The notes under the pieces: model-generated
Databases searched by the model: none
Told to the model about the DNA's origin: nothing
The model's input: the letters and a program-made list of their open reading frames with translations, nothing else
In this document: positions 16,423 through 24,151 of the stretch, piece by piece
Numbering within the stretch: position 1 is the first letter of the stretch
Layout: each line of letters begins with the position of its first letter
Origin: Streptomyces parvus
Lineage (GTDB): Bacteria; Actinomycetota; Actinomycetes; Streptomycetales; Streptomycetaceae
Direction of reading: 5' to 3'
DNA: 64,000 bases
Assembly (NCBI RefSeq): GCF_014648875.1
Contig: NZ_BMRY01000009.1
Coordinates: 62,001-126,000, forward strand
Program-made: the position numbers and the translations under genes

Positions 16423-16481
16423 GGGTGGCTCCATGGCCCAACCCGGCAGGCGCCGGGCCCTGTTGGGCCATGGAGCCACCC
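16423..16481. repeat. 20-bp perfect inverted repeat with inner stem in divergent promoter
   Basis: The arms are GGGTGGCTCCATGGCCCAAC (16423-16442) and its exact complement (16462-16481). The 19-base centre contains a second stem, CCCGGC/GCCGGG. It lies between the divergent starts at 16374 and 16517, so it is not a normal terminator position; each leader RNA would begin near or within it. Confidence 0.85.
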
Positions 16482-16516
16482 TCGTCCGCGCAGAGAGTGT
16501 GCGCTAGATTCCTGTC

Positions 16517-17068
16517 ATGACGGGACTCGACTCGTACACCTGGCCACCCGCCCCGATCAAAACAGCACGGCTCGTGCTCCGTGAGTCCGAGGCCCGGGAC
16601 CGTGCGGCGTTCGTCGAGTTGTTCGCGTCGCCGGAAGTGCGTGCCTATCTCGGTGGCCCCCATCCGCGGGACGAGCTCGAACGTGCCGTCCCCGAGGTGC
16701 CGGGGCGGCGGCCCGGCGTTTTCGTCGTGGAGCTCGATGGAGCGATGATCGGCACGGTCACCCTTGAACAGCGGGACGCCGAGCGTCCGGGCGGGCTCCG
16801 TCCGGAGGGCGGCCGCACCGAACTCGGCTACATGTTCCTGCCGGAGGCATGGGGTTCGGGGTACGCCACCGAGGCCTGCGCCGCCGCGCTCGACTGGTTC
16901 GCCGTCGCGCGCCCCGGTGAGCCGGTGGTGCTCTGCACCCAGATCGCCAACGTCCCTTCTGCGCGCCTCGCTCTGAAGCTGGGTTTCACCGAGGTGTCCC
17001 GGTTCGAGGAGTTCGGCGCGGAGCAGTGGTTCGGCGAGTGGCGCCCGGTCGCACCCCGTCACCGGTGA
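16517..17068 (+). CDS. GNAT N-acetyltransferase (RimJ/RimL type)
   Basis: A 183-residue acetyltransferase. IKTARLVLRESEARDRAAFVELFASPEVRAYLGG is the usual N-terminus of the RimJ/RimL group, ELGYMFLPEAWGSGYATEACAAALDWF contains the acetyl-CoA binding loop, and NVPSARLALKLGFTEVSRFEE is the conserved end. Substrates in this group range from ribosomal N-termini to small amines and antibiotics. It has an upstream promoter region containing the 20-bp inverted repeat and converges with a methyltransferase gene with only 4 bp between them. Confidence 0.9.
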   Translation: MTGLDSYTWPPAPIKTARLVLRESEARDRAAFVELFASPEVRAYLGGPHPRDELERAVPEVPGRRPGVFVVELDGAMIGTVTLEQRDAERPGGLRPEGGRTELGYMFLPEAWGSGYATEACAAALDWFAVARPGEPVVLCTQIANVPSARLALKLGFTEVSRFEEFGAEQWFGEWRPVAPRHR

Positions 17069-17072
17069 GGGG

Positions 17073-17699
17073 TCAGGCGGCCGGGCGGGTGTGCACGCTG
17101 ACCGCGTAGCCACCGCCGTCGTTGTAGGGGTCGCCGCTCCAGGTCGCGTAGCGCTGCCGCAGGGTCAGTCCGGCCCGGGTGGACCACTGGTCGAACTCGG
17201 AAAGGGTCACCGGTGCTTCCTCCAGAGGCAGGTGGGCGGCGTCCAGCCCCATGCCCGTCACCAGGAGACCGCCCGGGCGCAGTACGCCGGCCAGTTGCCC
17301 GACGACCGCCGCTCCGGTGCCAGGGGCCAGCAGAGGGATGACGTTGCCGGCGGCGAGCACCAGGTCGAAGTCCGCCCCCAGGCCGAGGGTGTCCAGCCGG
17401 GCCAGGTCACCGAGGAGCCAGTCCTGTGCGGGAGCCTCGCGGCGTGCGACGGCCAGCATCGAGGAGTCGACGTCCACGCCGGTGCAGTGGTGGCCCAGTT
17501 CGGCGAGGCGGATCGAGATACGGCCGGTGCCGCAGCCCGCGTCGAGCACGCGGGCCCCGGGCTTCAGCAGCGCGGTGCAGAAAGTGGCTTCGCCGTGGAC
17601 GTCATGGCCCGATGCGGCGAGCCGGGCGAATCGCCGCGCGTACTCCTCCCCCGCCTGTCCACCGGTCAGTTCCGCCCAACGGTCGCGCTGCCCTGTCAT
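17073..17699 (-). CDS. SAM-dependent methyltransferase (class I)
   Basis: A 208-residue class I methyltransferase. The SAM motif is ARVLDAGCGTGRISIRLAELG, followed by CTGVDVDSSMLAVAR (acidic end of strand 2) and DFDLVLAAGNVIPLLAPG (motif IV area). The C-terminal end YATWSGDPYNDGGGYAVSVH is characteristic of a small Streptomyces group without assigned substrate. It follows another methyltransferase gene on the same strand, separated by 75 bp and a strong hairpin, so they are probably not cotranscribed. Confidence 0.88.
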   Translation of the reverse strand: MTGQRDRWAELTGGQAGEEYARRFARLAASGHDVHGEATFCTALLKPGARVLDAGCGTGRISIRLAELGHHCTGVDVDSSMLAVARREAPAQDWLLGDLARLDTLGLGADFDLVLAAGNVIPLLAPGTGAAVVGQLAGVLRPGGLLVTGMGLDAAHLPLEEAPVTLSEFDQWSTRAGLTLRQRYATWSGDPYNDGGGYAVSVHTRPAA

Positions 17700-17752
17700 G
17701 TATCCGCATGCCTTCCGGTTCGCCCGCCCCCCAGCGGGAGCATAAACGAGCC

Positions 17753-17776
17753 GACCGCACGGTGCCCCGTGCGGTC
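17753..17776 (-). terminator. Hairpin at the end of the second methyltransferase gene
   Basis: GACCGCACGG and its complement around a 4-base loop (TGCC), overlapping the stop codon of the gene at 17775. It fits a terminator between the two methyltransferase genes. Confidence 0.65.
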
Positions 17777-18602
17777 ATCCGGTGGTTCCTCCGGGCTTCC
17801 ACCCCCACGCCGTGAGCATCCCGGCCGACAGCGCGGCGCATGCGTCGCTCTCCAGGTACCGGACCGCGGCGTCGATGCCCGCGTCGTCGATCAGGCCGGT
17901 GGAGAGCATGGCTTGCCTGCTGCGCTGCCAGGTGTCGGCCCAGAAGCGGCTGATGGCGCTGCCCGGCACCAGCGGCGGCACGTGGATCTCCGCTGCCACC
18001 TGGTCGAGCCCCGCCCCGCGCAGGAGGTGTGGGTACGCCGGGACGGAGGAGACGTCGGTGCCGATGGTGGCCCGCAGTCCCTGCCACATCGCCCGCATCG
18101 CCGTGGTGTACGGGGTGGCCGGTCCCCGCTCGCTGGTCAGGTCGACGGCGTCGCTGAGCACCAGCACACCGCCGGGCGCGAGGAGTTCGGCGAGCGTGCC
18201 GATCAGGCGGTCCCGCTCGGGCAGATGCATCAGGACGAACCGCGCGTGCACGAGCTGAAAGGAGCCGGGGGCGAAACCGGGGTCGGTGACGTCCGCCTGA
18301 AGCGTCCGGAGGCCAGGGGCGGGGCATGCGTCCAGGAACCGTACGTCGCGGTCCACGGCGAGCACGCTCGCCACCCCGGCCTCGCCCAGCAGCCGGCGGC
18401 AGACGGTGCCGGTGCCGGCTCCGATGTCGAGGCAGCTCCACCCCGGTCCGGCGCCGAGCGCTCGCAGCCGGGCCATCGTGATGTCGTCGTAGGCGAGCGC
18501 ACCGAAGTCGATGCGCTCGGCCTCCCCGGCCCGGTCGGGGCGGAAGAACGCCTCGCCGTAGCGGCCCTCGCCCGGGGCACCCCCGGGAGGAGAGGAGTTC
18601 AC
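17775..18602 (-). CDS. SAM-dependent methyltransferase (class I), coupled to a small upstream gene
   Basis: A 275-residue class I methyltransferase, with SCLDIGAGTGTVCRRLLG as SAM motif I, VLAVDRDVRFLD as the acidic strand and FQLVHARFVLMHLPERDRLIGTLAELLAPGGVLVLSDAV as the conserved later motifs, typical of UbiE/MenG-like small-molecule methyltransferases. The start is a GTG at 18602 that overlaps the stop of a 32-codon ORF as GTGA; no ribosome site precedes the GTG, so translation probably depends on the small ORF. Residues before the GTG in this frame look non-coding. Substrate unknown. Confidence 0.82.
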   Translation of the reverse strand: MNSSPPGGAPGEGRYGEAFFRPDRAGEAERIDFGALAYDDITMARLRALGAGPGWSCLDIGAGTGTVCRRLLGEAGVASVLAVDRDVRFLDACPAPGLRTLQADVTDPGFAPGSFQLVHARFVLMHLPERDRLIGTLAELLAPGGVLVLSDAVDLTSERGPATPYTTAMRAMWQGLRATIGTDVSSVPAYPHLLRGAGLDQVAAEIHVPPLVPGSAISRFWADTWQRSRQAMLSTGLIDDAGIDAAVRYLESDACAALSAGMLTAWGWKPGGTTG

Positions 18603-18697
18603 GGCGTCACCGGTACGGCACCGGGCCGGGCGCCCTCGTTCCGTCCCGGCCTTCGGTCGCCGACGGTGGGGGTCGAGGGGTCGTCGGGCAGTTCCAT
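18599..18697 (-). CDS. Small ORF (32 residues) translationally coupled to methyltransferase
   Basis: A short ORF starting MELPDDPSTPTVGDRR and ending PGAVPVTP. It has a good ribosome site, GGAGAGG, 7 bp before the ATG, and its TGA overlaps the GTG of the methyltransferase (GTGA). That arrangement is what couples translation of the downstream gene, which lacks its own site. The peptide has no hydrophobic segment and no recognisable RiPP core. It may be a leader ORF whose translation matters more than its product, or a real small protein. Confidence 0.55.
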   Translation of the reverse strand: MELPDDPSTPTVGDRRPGRNEGARPGAVPVTP

Positions 18698-18728
18698 GGC
18701 CGGGCCTCTCCACGCGACAGGGTGGTAC

Positions 18729-18753
18729 GGGCGGCCCCGGACCGGGGCCGCCC
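18729..18753 (-). terminator. Hairpin terminator downstream of lipase gene
   Basis: GGGCGGCCCC and its complement around GGACC, about 110 bp after the lipase stop on the minus strand and just before the small ORF of the next transcript. Confidence 0.6.
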
Positions 18754-18863
18754 GCGGTCATCCTTCACCGGCCGTCGTCCGTACGGCCGAGGCTCGCCGT
18801 GGCCGAGGCCGATCGGTGCACGGCGGGACACCCGCCGGGGTGCGCGGAGTGCCGGTGCGGGGC

Positions 18864-20270
18864 TCAGGGCTGGATCGGCATGGACCAGCAGTTGGAGGTG
18901 GACGGTTTGCCCGCGAGCCGGTCGGTCAGCCAGGCGATCGCCTCGCCCTGGTCCGTGAGGAGGGGCACGAGGTGGTTGGTGAGGATCTTGTCACCGAGAT
19001 TCGGCAGGACGACGGCGTCGTAGGTGATGTCGCCGCCCTTGCGGCACCAGTCGACCGCCAGTCGGCGGGCCTGGGCGTGAGGGACGATGTCGTCGTTGAC
19101 GCCGGTGGCCAGACGCACGGGACCGGACGGTTTGAGCGTTCCGATGCGCTGCTTGTCCAGGGCGGCCCGGGCCCGGGGCTCGGCGGCGATGATCTCTCCG
19201 ATGGACTTGCCGCTGGTGGTCCATTTGCTGCTCTTGGTGAATCCGTAGCCGAAGATCGCGTCACCGACGCACATGGTGGAGGCGTCCGCCAGGGCCGCCT
19301 TCCCGGTGGTGCTGATGTTCGCCTCGACGACCGCGCGCAGGTCGGGGTCGGACTGGGCGAAACCGTTGATCGACCAGGCCAGCGCACCGGCGAGCGCACT
19401 GCCGTCGATGCCCTTCATGACCGAGGTCAGGTCGGCGGGCGGAGCGCCGGCGTAGGTCCCGGCGAGCGGTACGTCGGGGGCGTAGGAGGGCTGGAGTTCG
19501 GCGGCCGCCGCGCTGGCGCCGCCGCCCTGGCTGTAGCCGTACAGGCCGGTCCGGGAGGCAGCGGTGACCGAGGCGCCGGGCACGGAGCGGGCGGCGCGGG
19601 CCGCGTCCAGCAGGGCGTGTCCCTGGTCGAGACGGTTGACGTAGGTGTGCAGGCGGTCCGTGGCGCCCAGGCCCACGTAGTCGGTGACGACGACGGCCGC
19701 CCCGGTGGCCAGGATCCGGTAGATGGTCAGCGCCTCGTACCCCACGGAGACGGTGTCGCCGCTGAGGGTGAGCGGGTGCTGCAGGGCGAAGGAGGGCGCG
19801 CACTGGTCGCCCTGGCCCATGGTGCCCGAGGCGACGGCGACCAGGGGGCGCGGACCGGATCCCTTCCACGCTGCCGAGGGCTCGATGTAGGCACCGGTCA
19901 CGGCGACGGGCTGCCCGGACGAGTCGGTGGACTTGTACATGAGGCGGGTCGCGGTGCCGGGCATCGGGCGGCCGTCGAGGCCGGGGATGTCCAACCCGAG
20001 GGGCAGGGCCTCGGTGCGGATCAACGTACCGTTGGTGGCGGGCAGTTCGGCCGGGGGCGTGTAGAACTCCGGGATGGTGACTCCCCGGGAGACCACGGGA
20101 GGGGTCTCGGCCGCGGATGCCGGGACGGCCGACAGGCCCGCGCAGGCGGTTCCGGCGGCCAGGGCGCAGGCCAGGAGGCGTAGGGCGGCGCCCTGGCCGG
20201 AGCCCAGGTCAGCGGTGGCGGTGGCGGTGGCGGTGGCGGTGGAACGGAAACGGGTTCTCGTGCGGCTCAC
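18864..20270 (-). CDS. Secreted lipase/alpha-beta hydrolase (secretory lipase family)
   Basis: A 468-residue exported esterase of the LIP family (the Candida-type secretory lipase fold). A long signal peptide ends in VPASAAE. The nucleophile elbow GLYGYSQGGG carries the serine, APDVPLAGTYAGAPPADL follows as usual, and the later catalytic acid and histidine regions read VRLATGVNDDIVP and LTNHLVPLL. The N-region contains a run of TATATATA encoded by a GGT-GGC type repeat. A divergent TetR gene and two palindromes upstream suggest TetR control. It probably hydrolyses extracellular esters or lipids. Confidence 0.88.
   Translation of the reverse strand: MSRTRTRFRSTATATATATADLGSGQGAALRLLACALAAGTACAGLSAVPASAAETPPVVSRGVTIPEFYTPPAELPATNGTLIRTEALPLGLDIPGLDGRPMPGTATRLMYKSTDSSGQPVAVTGAYIEPSAAWKGSGPRPLVAVASGTMGQGDQCAPSFALQHPLTLSGDTVSVGYEALTIYRILATGAAVVVTDYVGLGATDRLHTYVNRLDQGHALLDAARAARSVPGASVTAASRTGLYGYSQGGGASAAAAELQPSYAPDVPLAGTYAGAPPADLTSVMKGIDGSALAGALAWSINGFAQSDPDLRAVVEANISTTGKAALADASTMCVGDAIFGYGFTKSSKWTTSGKSIGEIIAAEPRARAALDKQRIGTLKPSGPVRLATGVNDDIVPHAQARRLAVDWCRKGGDITYDAVVLPNLGDKILTNHLVPLLTDQGEAIAWLTDRLAGKPSTSNCWSMPIQP
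20212..20242. repeat. Hexanucleotide (GGCGGT) repeat in the lipase signal peptide
   Basis: About five copies of GGCGGT (complement ACCGCC), encoding alternating Thr-Ala ahead of the hydrophobic segment. Its copy number could vary by slippage. Confidence 0.7.
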
Positions 20271-20393
20271 GGTGTGTTCCTCGTTTCTCGTACGGAGGGT
20301 TGAGGGTTGTGAAGGCGGCCGGGGCGGCCGAGCCTGTGGGAGGAGGGGAGAAGGGGGTGGCGGCGCACGCCGAGTCCCCTTCGGAGCAGCCTT

Positions 20394-20413
20394 GTTACTT
20401 ACCGGTCAGTTAC
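20394..20413. promoter_or_regulatory. TetR-type operator (ACTTACCGGTCAGT core)
   Basis: A 20-bp imperfect palindrome, 8 of 10 arm positions matching, centred on ACCGGT. It resembles widespread TetR-family sites. It lies between the lipase and TetR genes. Confidence 0.65.
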
Positions 20414-20430
20414 GGCAGCGTAGGTCTGCG

Positions 20431-20445
20431 TGTCACTCAGTGACA
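20431..20445. promoter_or_regulatory. Second palindrome in lipase/TetR gap
   Basis: TGTCACTCAGTGACA is perfect except for its central base. It is 90 bp before the TetR GTG. It could be a second site for the same regulator or belong to a different one. Confidence 0.6.
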
Positions 20446-20534
20446 AGACGTCTGCGTACGCCATTTTCTCCATCGGTCGCTATGCTGCCGGGACGGAACG
20501 AGGCCAGGGACGGGAACGGAAGCCGGGGGCGAAG

Positions 20535-21197
20535 GTGCACGAACTGCCTTCCGCAGAGGGCGGGTTCAAGGCGGTCGGACTCAAGGCGGGGGCCGTCGGC
20601 AAGCCGTCGCTGGCCCAGCGGCGCAGGGCTTCCCTCCGCCTGGAGATCGCCGGCGAGGCGGTTCGCCTGTTCACCTCGCAGGGTGTCACCGGCACCACGG
20701 GCGAGGAGATCGCCCGGGCCGTGGGCATCTCGTCCCGCACGCTGTGGCGGCACTTCCCCACCAAGGAGAGCTGCGTCCTGCCCGTGCTCTCGGCGGGGCT
20801 CCAGTTCGCCGTGGACCAGCTGGCCGCATGGCCGTCCGGGATGACGCTGGTGGACTTCGTGACGCGGGCCGGCCGGAGCGGCACCCTGCCCCCGGCGGCC
20901 CCGGCCATCCTCGATCTGATCCGTATGACATCCACGGAGCCCGCGCTCCGGGCCGTCTGGCTGCAGGCCCACGACGACGCCCTGCCGGTGCTCGCGGAAC
21001 TGCTCGCCCGGAGATCCGGCGGCAGCGCGGACGACCTGCGCACGAAGGTGCACGCGGCGACGGTCAACGGCGCGCTGCGCGCGGCGGCGGAGGAGTTCGC
21101 GCATCGCTACGCGGACGATCCCGAGGCGTCGGGTGAGGAGATCACGGCATGCGTCCTGGCCGCGCTGCGGGCCGCGGCGGAGGGCCTGCCGTACTGA
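20535..21197 (+). CDS. TetR/AcrR-family transcriptional regulator
   Basis: A 220-residue TetR regulator. The helix-turn-helix region, RLEIAGEAVRLFTSQGVTGTTGEEIARAVGISSRTLWRHFPTKESCV, is textbook for the family, with the ligand-binding domain behind it. A basic 25-residue N-terminal extension precedes it. GTG at 20535 is chosen for the upstream GGGGGC and because earlier in-frame starts would overlap the palindromes. It diverges from the secreted lipase gene and probably represses it and itself. Confidence 0.87.
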   Translation: MHELPSAEGGFKAVGLKAGAVGKPSLAQRRRASLRLEIAGEAVRLFTSQGVTGTTGEEIARAVGISSRTLWRHFPTKESCVLPVLSAGLQFAVDQLAAWPSGMTLVDFVTRAGRSGTLPPAAPAILDLIRMTSTEPALRAVWLQAHDDALPVLAELLARRSGGSADDLRTKVHAATVNGALRAAAEEFAHRYADDPEASGEEITACVLAALRAAAEGLPY

Positions 21198-21223
21198 CCC
21201 TGTGACCGCTGGGCGAAATGGGC

Positions 21224-21240
21224 TTCAGGTTCGCTTCAGT
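21224..21240. promoter_or_regulatory. Direct repeat CTTCAG-N5-CTTCAG (response-regulator-like site)
   Basis: Two CTTCAG boxes with an 11-bp period, followed 8 bases later by a plausible -10 (TTAGAGT, near 21250). OmpR-type response regulators bind such direct repeats. It lies upstream of the small membrane protein at 21336. Confidence 0.5.
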
Positions 21241-21335
21241 TCGGGCTGTTAGAGTGCAGCCTGCGGCGGTAATTCGCCGAGCGGCTTACACAGTTCGTTC
21301 TACGGGCCGAATCGACCGGGACAAGGAGCGTAGGA

Positions 21336-21698
21336 ATGCGCTGCAGGGAGATGCTGGCCCTCTACGCCGGTATCGCCGTGCTCCTGATGATTTCCGCCTT
21401 CGCCCTCGGCTCCTCCTCCCAGTCCCTGGGGACCGTCGGCGCGGCAGCGCATTCCCCGACTCACGCCGTGTCCGTGTTCGACACCTCGGGGCCGAATGCC
21501 GCGCTGGACGGCATGGACGGTGACGTCACTCTCCAGCAGCGCCACAAGGCGGGAAGCACGACGGCTTCGTCCCCCGTTCAGGCAGGCGTTCCTTCCTCGG
21601 TACCGGATCTGCACGACTGCTCGGCCGGCGTCTCCCGGCACCATGCTTCGTCATCGGGGTCGCAAAGCCCTGCCCGGGCCCTGATCCTTCGCTGCTGA
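21336..21698 (+). CDS. Small secreted or membrane-anchored protein, unknown
   Basis: A 120-residue protein with one N-terminal hydrophobic segment (about residues 7-25, MLALYAGIAVLLMISAFAL) and a Ser/Ala/His-rich, low-complexity remainder. No family recognised. AAGGAG lies 11 bp before the ATG. The direct-repeat element upstream suggests control by a response regulator of the OmpR type. A hairpin follows at 21734. It may be a cell-envelope stress protein, by analogy of structure only. Confidence 0.6.
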   Translation: MRCREMLALYAGIAVLLMISAFALGSSSQSLGTVGAAAHSPTHAVSVFDTSGPNAALDGMDGDVTLQQRHKAGSTTASSPVQAGVPSSVPDLHDCSAGVSRHHASSSGSQSPARALILRC

Positions 21699-21733
21699 GC
21701 GAGGCCGTCCCTTCACCCGGTGATCGCCCGGAA

Positions 21734-21758
21734 TGCGAGCGCTGATCCTCCGCTCGCA
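21734..21758 (+). terminator. Hairpin after small membrane protein gene
   Basis: TGCGAGCG and its complement CGCTCGCA around nine bases. It fits a terminator for the gene ending at 21698. Confidence 0.5.
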
Positions 21759-21923
21759 GACATGGGTCGACGCACCCTTTTCCGCCGCATCACGCATGCG
21801 CGTTCCCTATTTCGTCTTTCATATTTCTGAGCCCTTTCTCAGTCCGTGGACCGTGGAATTCCTTCGCGCTGCGGGCCGTACGGGATACCCGAAACCTATG
21901 ACTCAGTCCTGGAGCAGACGTAC

Positions 21924-22580
21924 ATGTACCACTTCCCCCTCGCCTCGGAACCGACGAGCGGCATCGCAGGGTGGGCGACCAGCCTCGTCGACACCATGGG
22001 CGGCCCCGGGGCCGGGCTGGCGATCGCCCTGGAGAACCTCTTCCCTCCGCTGCCGAGCGAGATCATTCTGCCGCTGACGGGCTTTGCGGCGGGGCAGGGA
22101 GTGATCAGCCTGTTCTCCGCCCTCTTCTGGACGACGCTGGGGTCGGTGGTGGGCGCTGTCGCGCTCTACTGGATCGGGGCGCTCTTCGGCCGGGAACGCA
22201 TGTACGCCCTGTGGGAGCGGCTCCCTCTGGTGAAGGTGTCCGACCTGGAGAAGACCGAGCGATGGTTCCTCAAGCACGGCAGGAAGGCCATCTTCTTCGG
22301 CCGGATGATTCCGATTTTCCGCAGCCTGATCAGCGTCCCGGCGGGCGTCGAGCGGATGCCCCTGCCGATCTTCGTTCTCTTCACCACGCTGGGCAGCTTC
22401 ATATGGAACTTCGTCCTCGTGATGGCCGGATATCTGCTGGGTGACCAATGGGACCTCGTGGAGCGTTACGTCGGGGTGCTCTCCAAGGTGGTACTCGGGC
22501 TGGTCGTCGCGGGGCTCGTCGTGTGGGTCGTCCGCAGGGTGCGTGCCCGACGGGACGAGCGCCGGACGAACCACGTATGA
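21924..22580 (+). CDS. DedA-family membrane protein
   Basis: A 218-residue membrane protein of the DedA (SNARE-associated/VTT) family, implicated in lipid scrambling and envelope homeostasis. ALENLFPPLPSEIILPLTGFAAG is the conserved entry motif, GSVVGAVALYWIGALFGRERMYALW the second and FFGRMIPIFRSLISVPAGVERMPLPIFVLFTTLGSFIWNFVLV the G-R-x-x-P-x-x-R-x-x-x-S-x-x-A-G segment with its arginines. The ATG at 21924 has GGAGCAG upstream; the ORF extends further upstream but that part is not conserved. TerB-like gene follows 75 bp later. Confidence 0.92.
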   Translation: MYHFPLASEPTSGIAGWATSLVDTMGGPGAGLAIALENLFPPLPSEIILPLTGFAAGQGVISLFSALFWTTLGSVVGAVALYWIGALFGRERMYALWERLPLVKVSDLEKTERWFLKHGRKAIFFGRMIPIFRSLISVPAGVERMPLPIFVLFTTLGSFIWNFVLVMAGYLLGDQWDLVERYVGVLSKVVLGLVVAGLVVWVVRRVRARRDERRTNHV

Positions 22581-22655
22581 CCGTTCTACCGACATGACCC
22601 TCAAGGGGCCGCGTACGGTGCGCGGCCCATCGAACCGATGGACAAGGTGGCAGGC

Positions 22656-23225
22656 ATGGCAATGTGGGACCGCATCAAGGACCAGGCCAAGGGGCTGCAG
22701 CAGCAGGCGCAGGGCGCGAGGGGCCCTGCCGGTCAGCAGCAGCCGGGAACAGGGAGCCCGGGCGCCTCGGGGGGCTCCGGGGGCTCGAAGGAGAAGCTGG
22801 TCGGGCTGCTCAAGTCGCAGCTCGGCTCTCTCAAGACAGAGCTGAAGAGCGGGGCCTACCGGGATGCCAGCATGGCGATGTGCGCGCTGGTCGCGGCCGC
22901 CGACGGGTCCGTCGACCCCGCCGAGCGGCACCATGTGGAGAACCTGATCCTGCAGAACGACGTCCTGCAGAACTTCCCGCCCGAGCAGCTGCGGCAGCGG
23001 TTCAACAAGCACGTCGACCAGCTGATGTTCAACTTCCAGCAGGGCAAGGCCGATGCCATGCAGGAGATCGCCAAGGCTGCGAAGAAGCCGGTGGAGGCCA
23101 AGGCGGTCGTCCAGACCGGCTTCGTGATCGCCGGCGCGGACGGGTACATCGCCCCGGCCGAGGCGCAGGTTCTGCGGGAGGCGTGCACGGCGCTCGGTGT
23201 CTCCCCGCAGGAGTTCGGCCTCTGA
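22656..23225 (+). CDS. TerB-family tellurite-resistance-type protein
   Basis: A 189-residue protein. After a Gln/Gly-rich N-terminus (about 45 residues) comes a TerB domain: DASMAMCALVAAADGSVDPAERHHVENLI and VVQTGFVIAGADGYIAPAEAQVLREACTALG, the two metal-binding-like helical repeats with AADGxVxxAE and GADGYIAPAE. TerB proteins belong to the ter stress network; no other ter genes are here. The ATG at 22656 has AAGGTGG upstream. Function in this organism is not clear. Confidence 0.9.
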   Translation: MAMWDRIKDQAKGLQQQAQGARGPAGQQQPGTGSPGASGGSGGSKEKLVGLLKSQLGSLKTELKSGAYRDASMAMCALVAAADGSVDPAERHHVENLILQNDVLQNFPPEQLRQRFNKHVDQLMFNFQQGKADAMQEIAKAAKKPVEAKAVVQTGFVIAGADGYIAPAEAQVLREACTALGVSPQEFGL

Positions 23226-23662
23226 GCCATTCTGTGCCGTACCGACTCGGCCCTCGTGGCCGGGCGGCGGACCCGTCTGACGGGTCGTCGGAGTGATCAG
23301 GGCTCTTCTCCGACGGCCCGTCCGGTTCAAGTGGGGCGCAGGACAGCCTTGGGCGTTCCTTGATCGTCAAACGGGCTGCCGGGGCATCCCACGCCCCGGC
23401 GGGAGCGGCAACGACACGGGCTGGGTGACGGTCAACCCGGCCCCCGCCGCGTAGCGGCCGAGACCCGGCGGGACGGGCGCCTGACTCCCCCGCCGGGTCC
23501 GCCCCGTGGCCCCGCGCCCCGGCCCTGGCCGGGGCCCCCGTACTCCTCCGGGCATGTGGCTCACGTAACACCGGCGCGGTGTCAGATCCCGCGTGGCTGA
23601 GCTGTCTTCACTACGGAAACACCGTGGAAGCACCGCGGGGTCCGGAGAGAGGAACTGCTGCC
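23226..23662. other. 437-bp gene-free stretch with hairpins
   Basis: Between the TerB and flavodoxin genes. It holds two adjacent hairpins after TerB (GACCCGT/ACGGGTC at 23270-23286 and CGTCGGAG/CTCCGACG at 23286-23315), plausible terminators, and a promoter region for the flavodoxin gene. No ORF with a credible ribosome site was seen. Confidence 0.55.
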
Positions 23663-24151
23663 ATGAAGGCCGTCATCGTGTGCGTTTCCGTGTCGCACGG
23701 CAACACCCTGCGCGTCGCCGACGCCATGGCTCAGCCGCTGGGAGCGGGAATCGTCAGCCCCGAGGAGGCCGATCCGCGGGAACTGGCCGCCGCCGACCTC
23801 GTGGGGTTCGGCTCCGGCGTCTTCTACGGAGCGCTTCACCCGCGGCTCACCGACTTCGTGCGCGCCCTCCCTTCCCGACCGCGTCAGGACCGGCCGGGTG
23901 CCCACGCGTTCGTGTTCGCGAGCAGCGGTCTCCCCGAAACGCCGGTGATGCCGTTCACCCGCCGCCTCGTGCGCCTTCTCGAAGGGAAGGGGTTCGATGT
24001 GGCCGGAACGTTCGCGTGCCGGGCCCTCGACACCTGGGCGCCCTTCAAACTCGTCGGCGGGCTCAACAGGCACAGGCCCGACACCGACGACCTGGCCGCT
24101 GCCCGCGCCTTCGCCGAGCGGCTGCGGGACGCCCGGCGCATCACGCGGTGA
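23663..24151 (+). CDS. Flavodoxin-like protein
   Basis: A 162-residue flavodoxin-fold protein. The N-terminal FMN phosphate loop is VIVCVSVSHGNTLRVADAM (SHGNT in place of the classical T-x-T-G-N-T), and the rest follows the fold: LVGFGSGVFYGALHPRLTDFV, AFVFASSGLPETPVMPF. The ATG follows GAGAGGAA. It probably carries electrons via FMN for an unknown partner. It overlaps the convergent FBP-domain gene by 11 bp at their 3' ends. Confidence 0.88.
   Translation: MKAVIVCVSVSHGNTLRVADAMAQPLGAGIVSPEEADPRELAAADLVGFGSGVFYGALHPRLTDFVRALPSRPRQDRPGAHAFVFASSGLPETPVMPFTRRLVRLLEGKGFDVAGTFACRALDTWAPFKLVGGLNRHRPDTDDLAAARAFAERLRDARRITR

Noticed and set aside
17091..20183. 1030-codon plus-strand frame over the methyltransferase and lipase genes
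   Set aside because: Antisense shadow in GC-rich DNA; the minus strand holds clear methyltransferase and lipase motifs.
23367..23633. Minus-strand 88-codon frame in the gene-free stretch after TerB
   Set aside because: No ribosome site, Pro/Gly/Arg-rich composition and no family resemblance.
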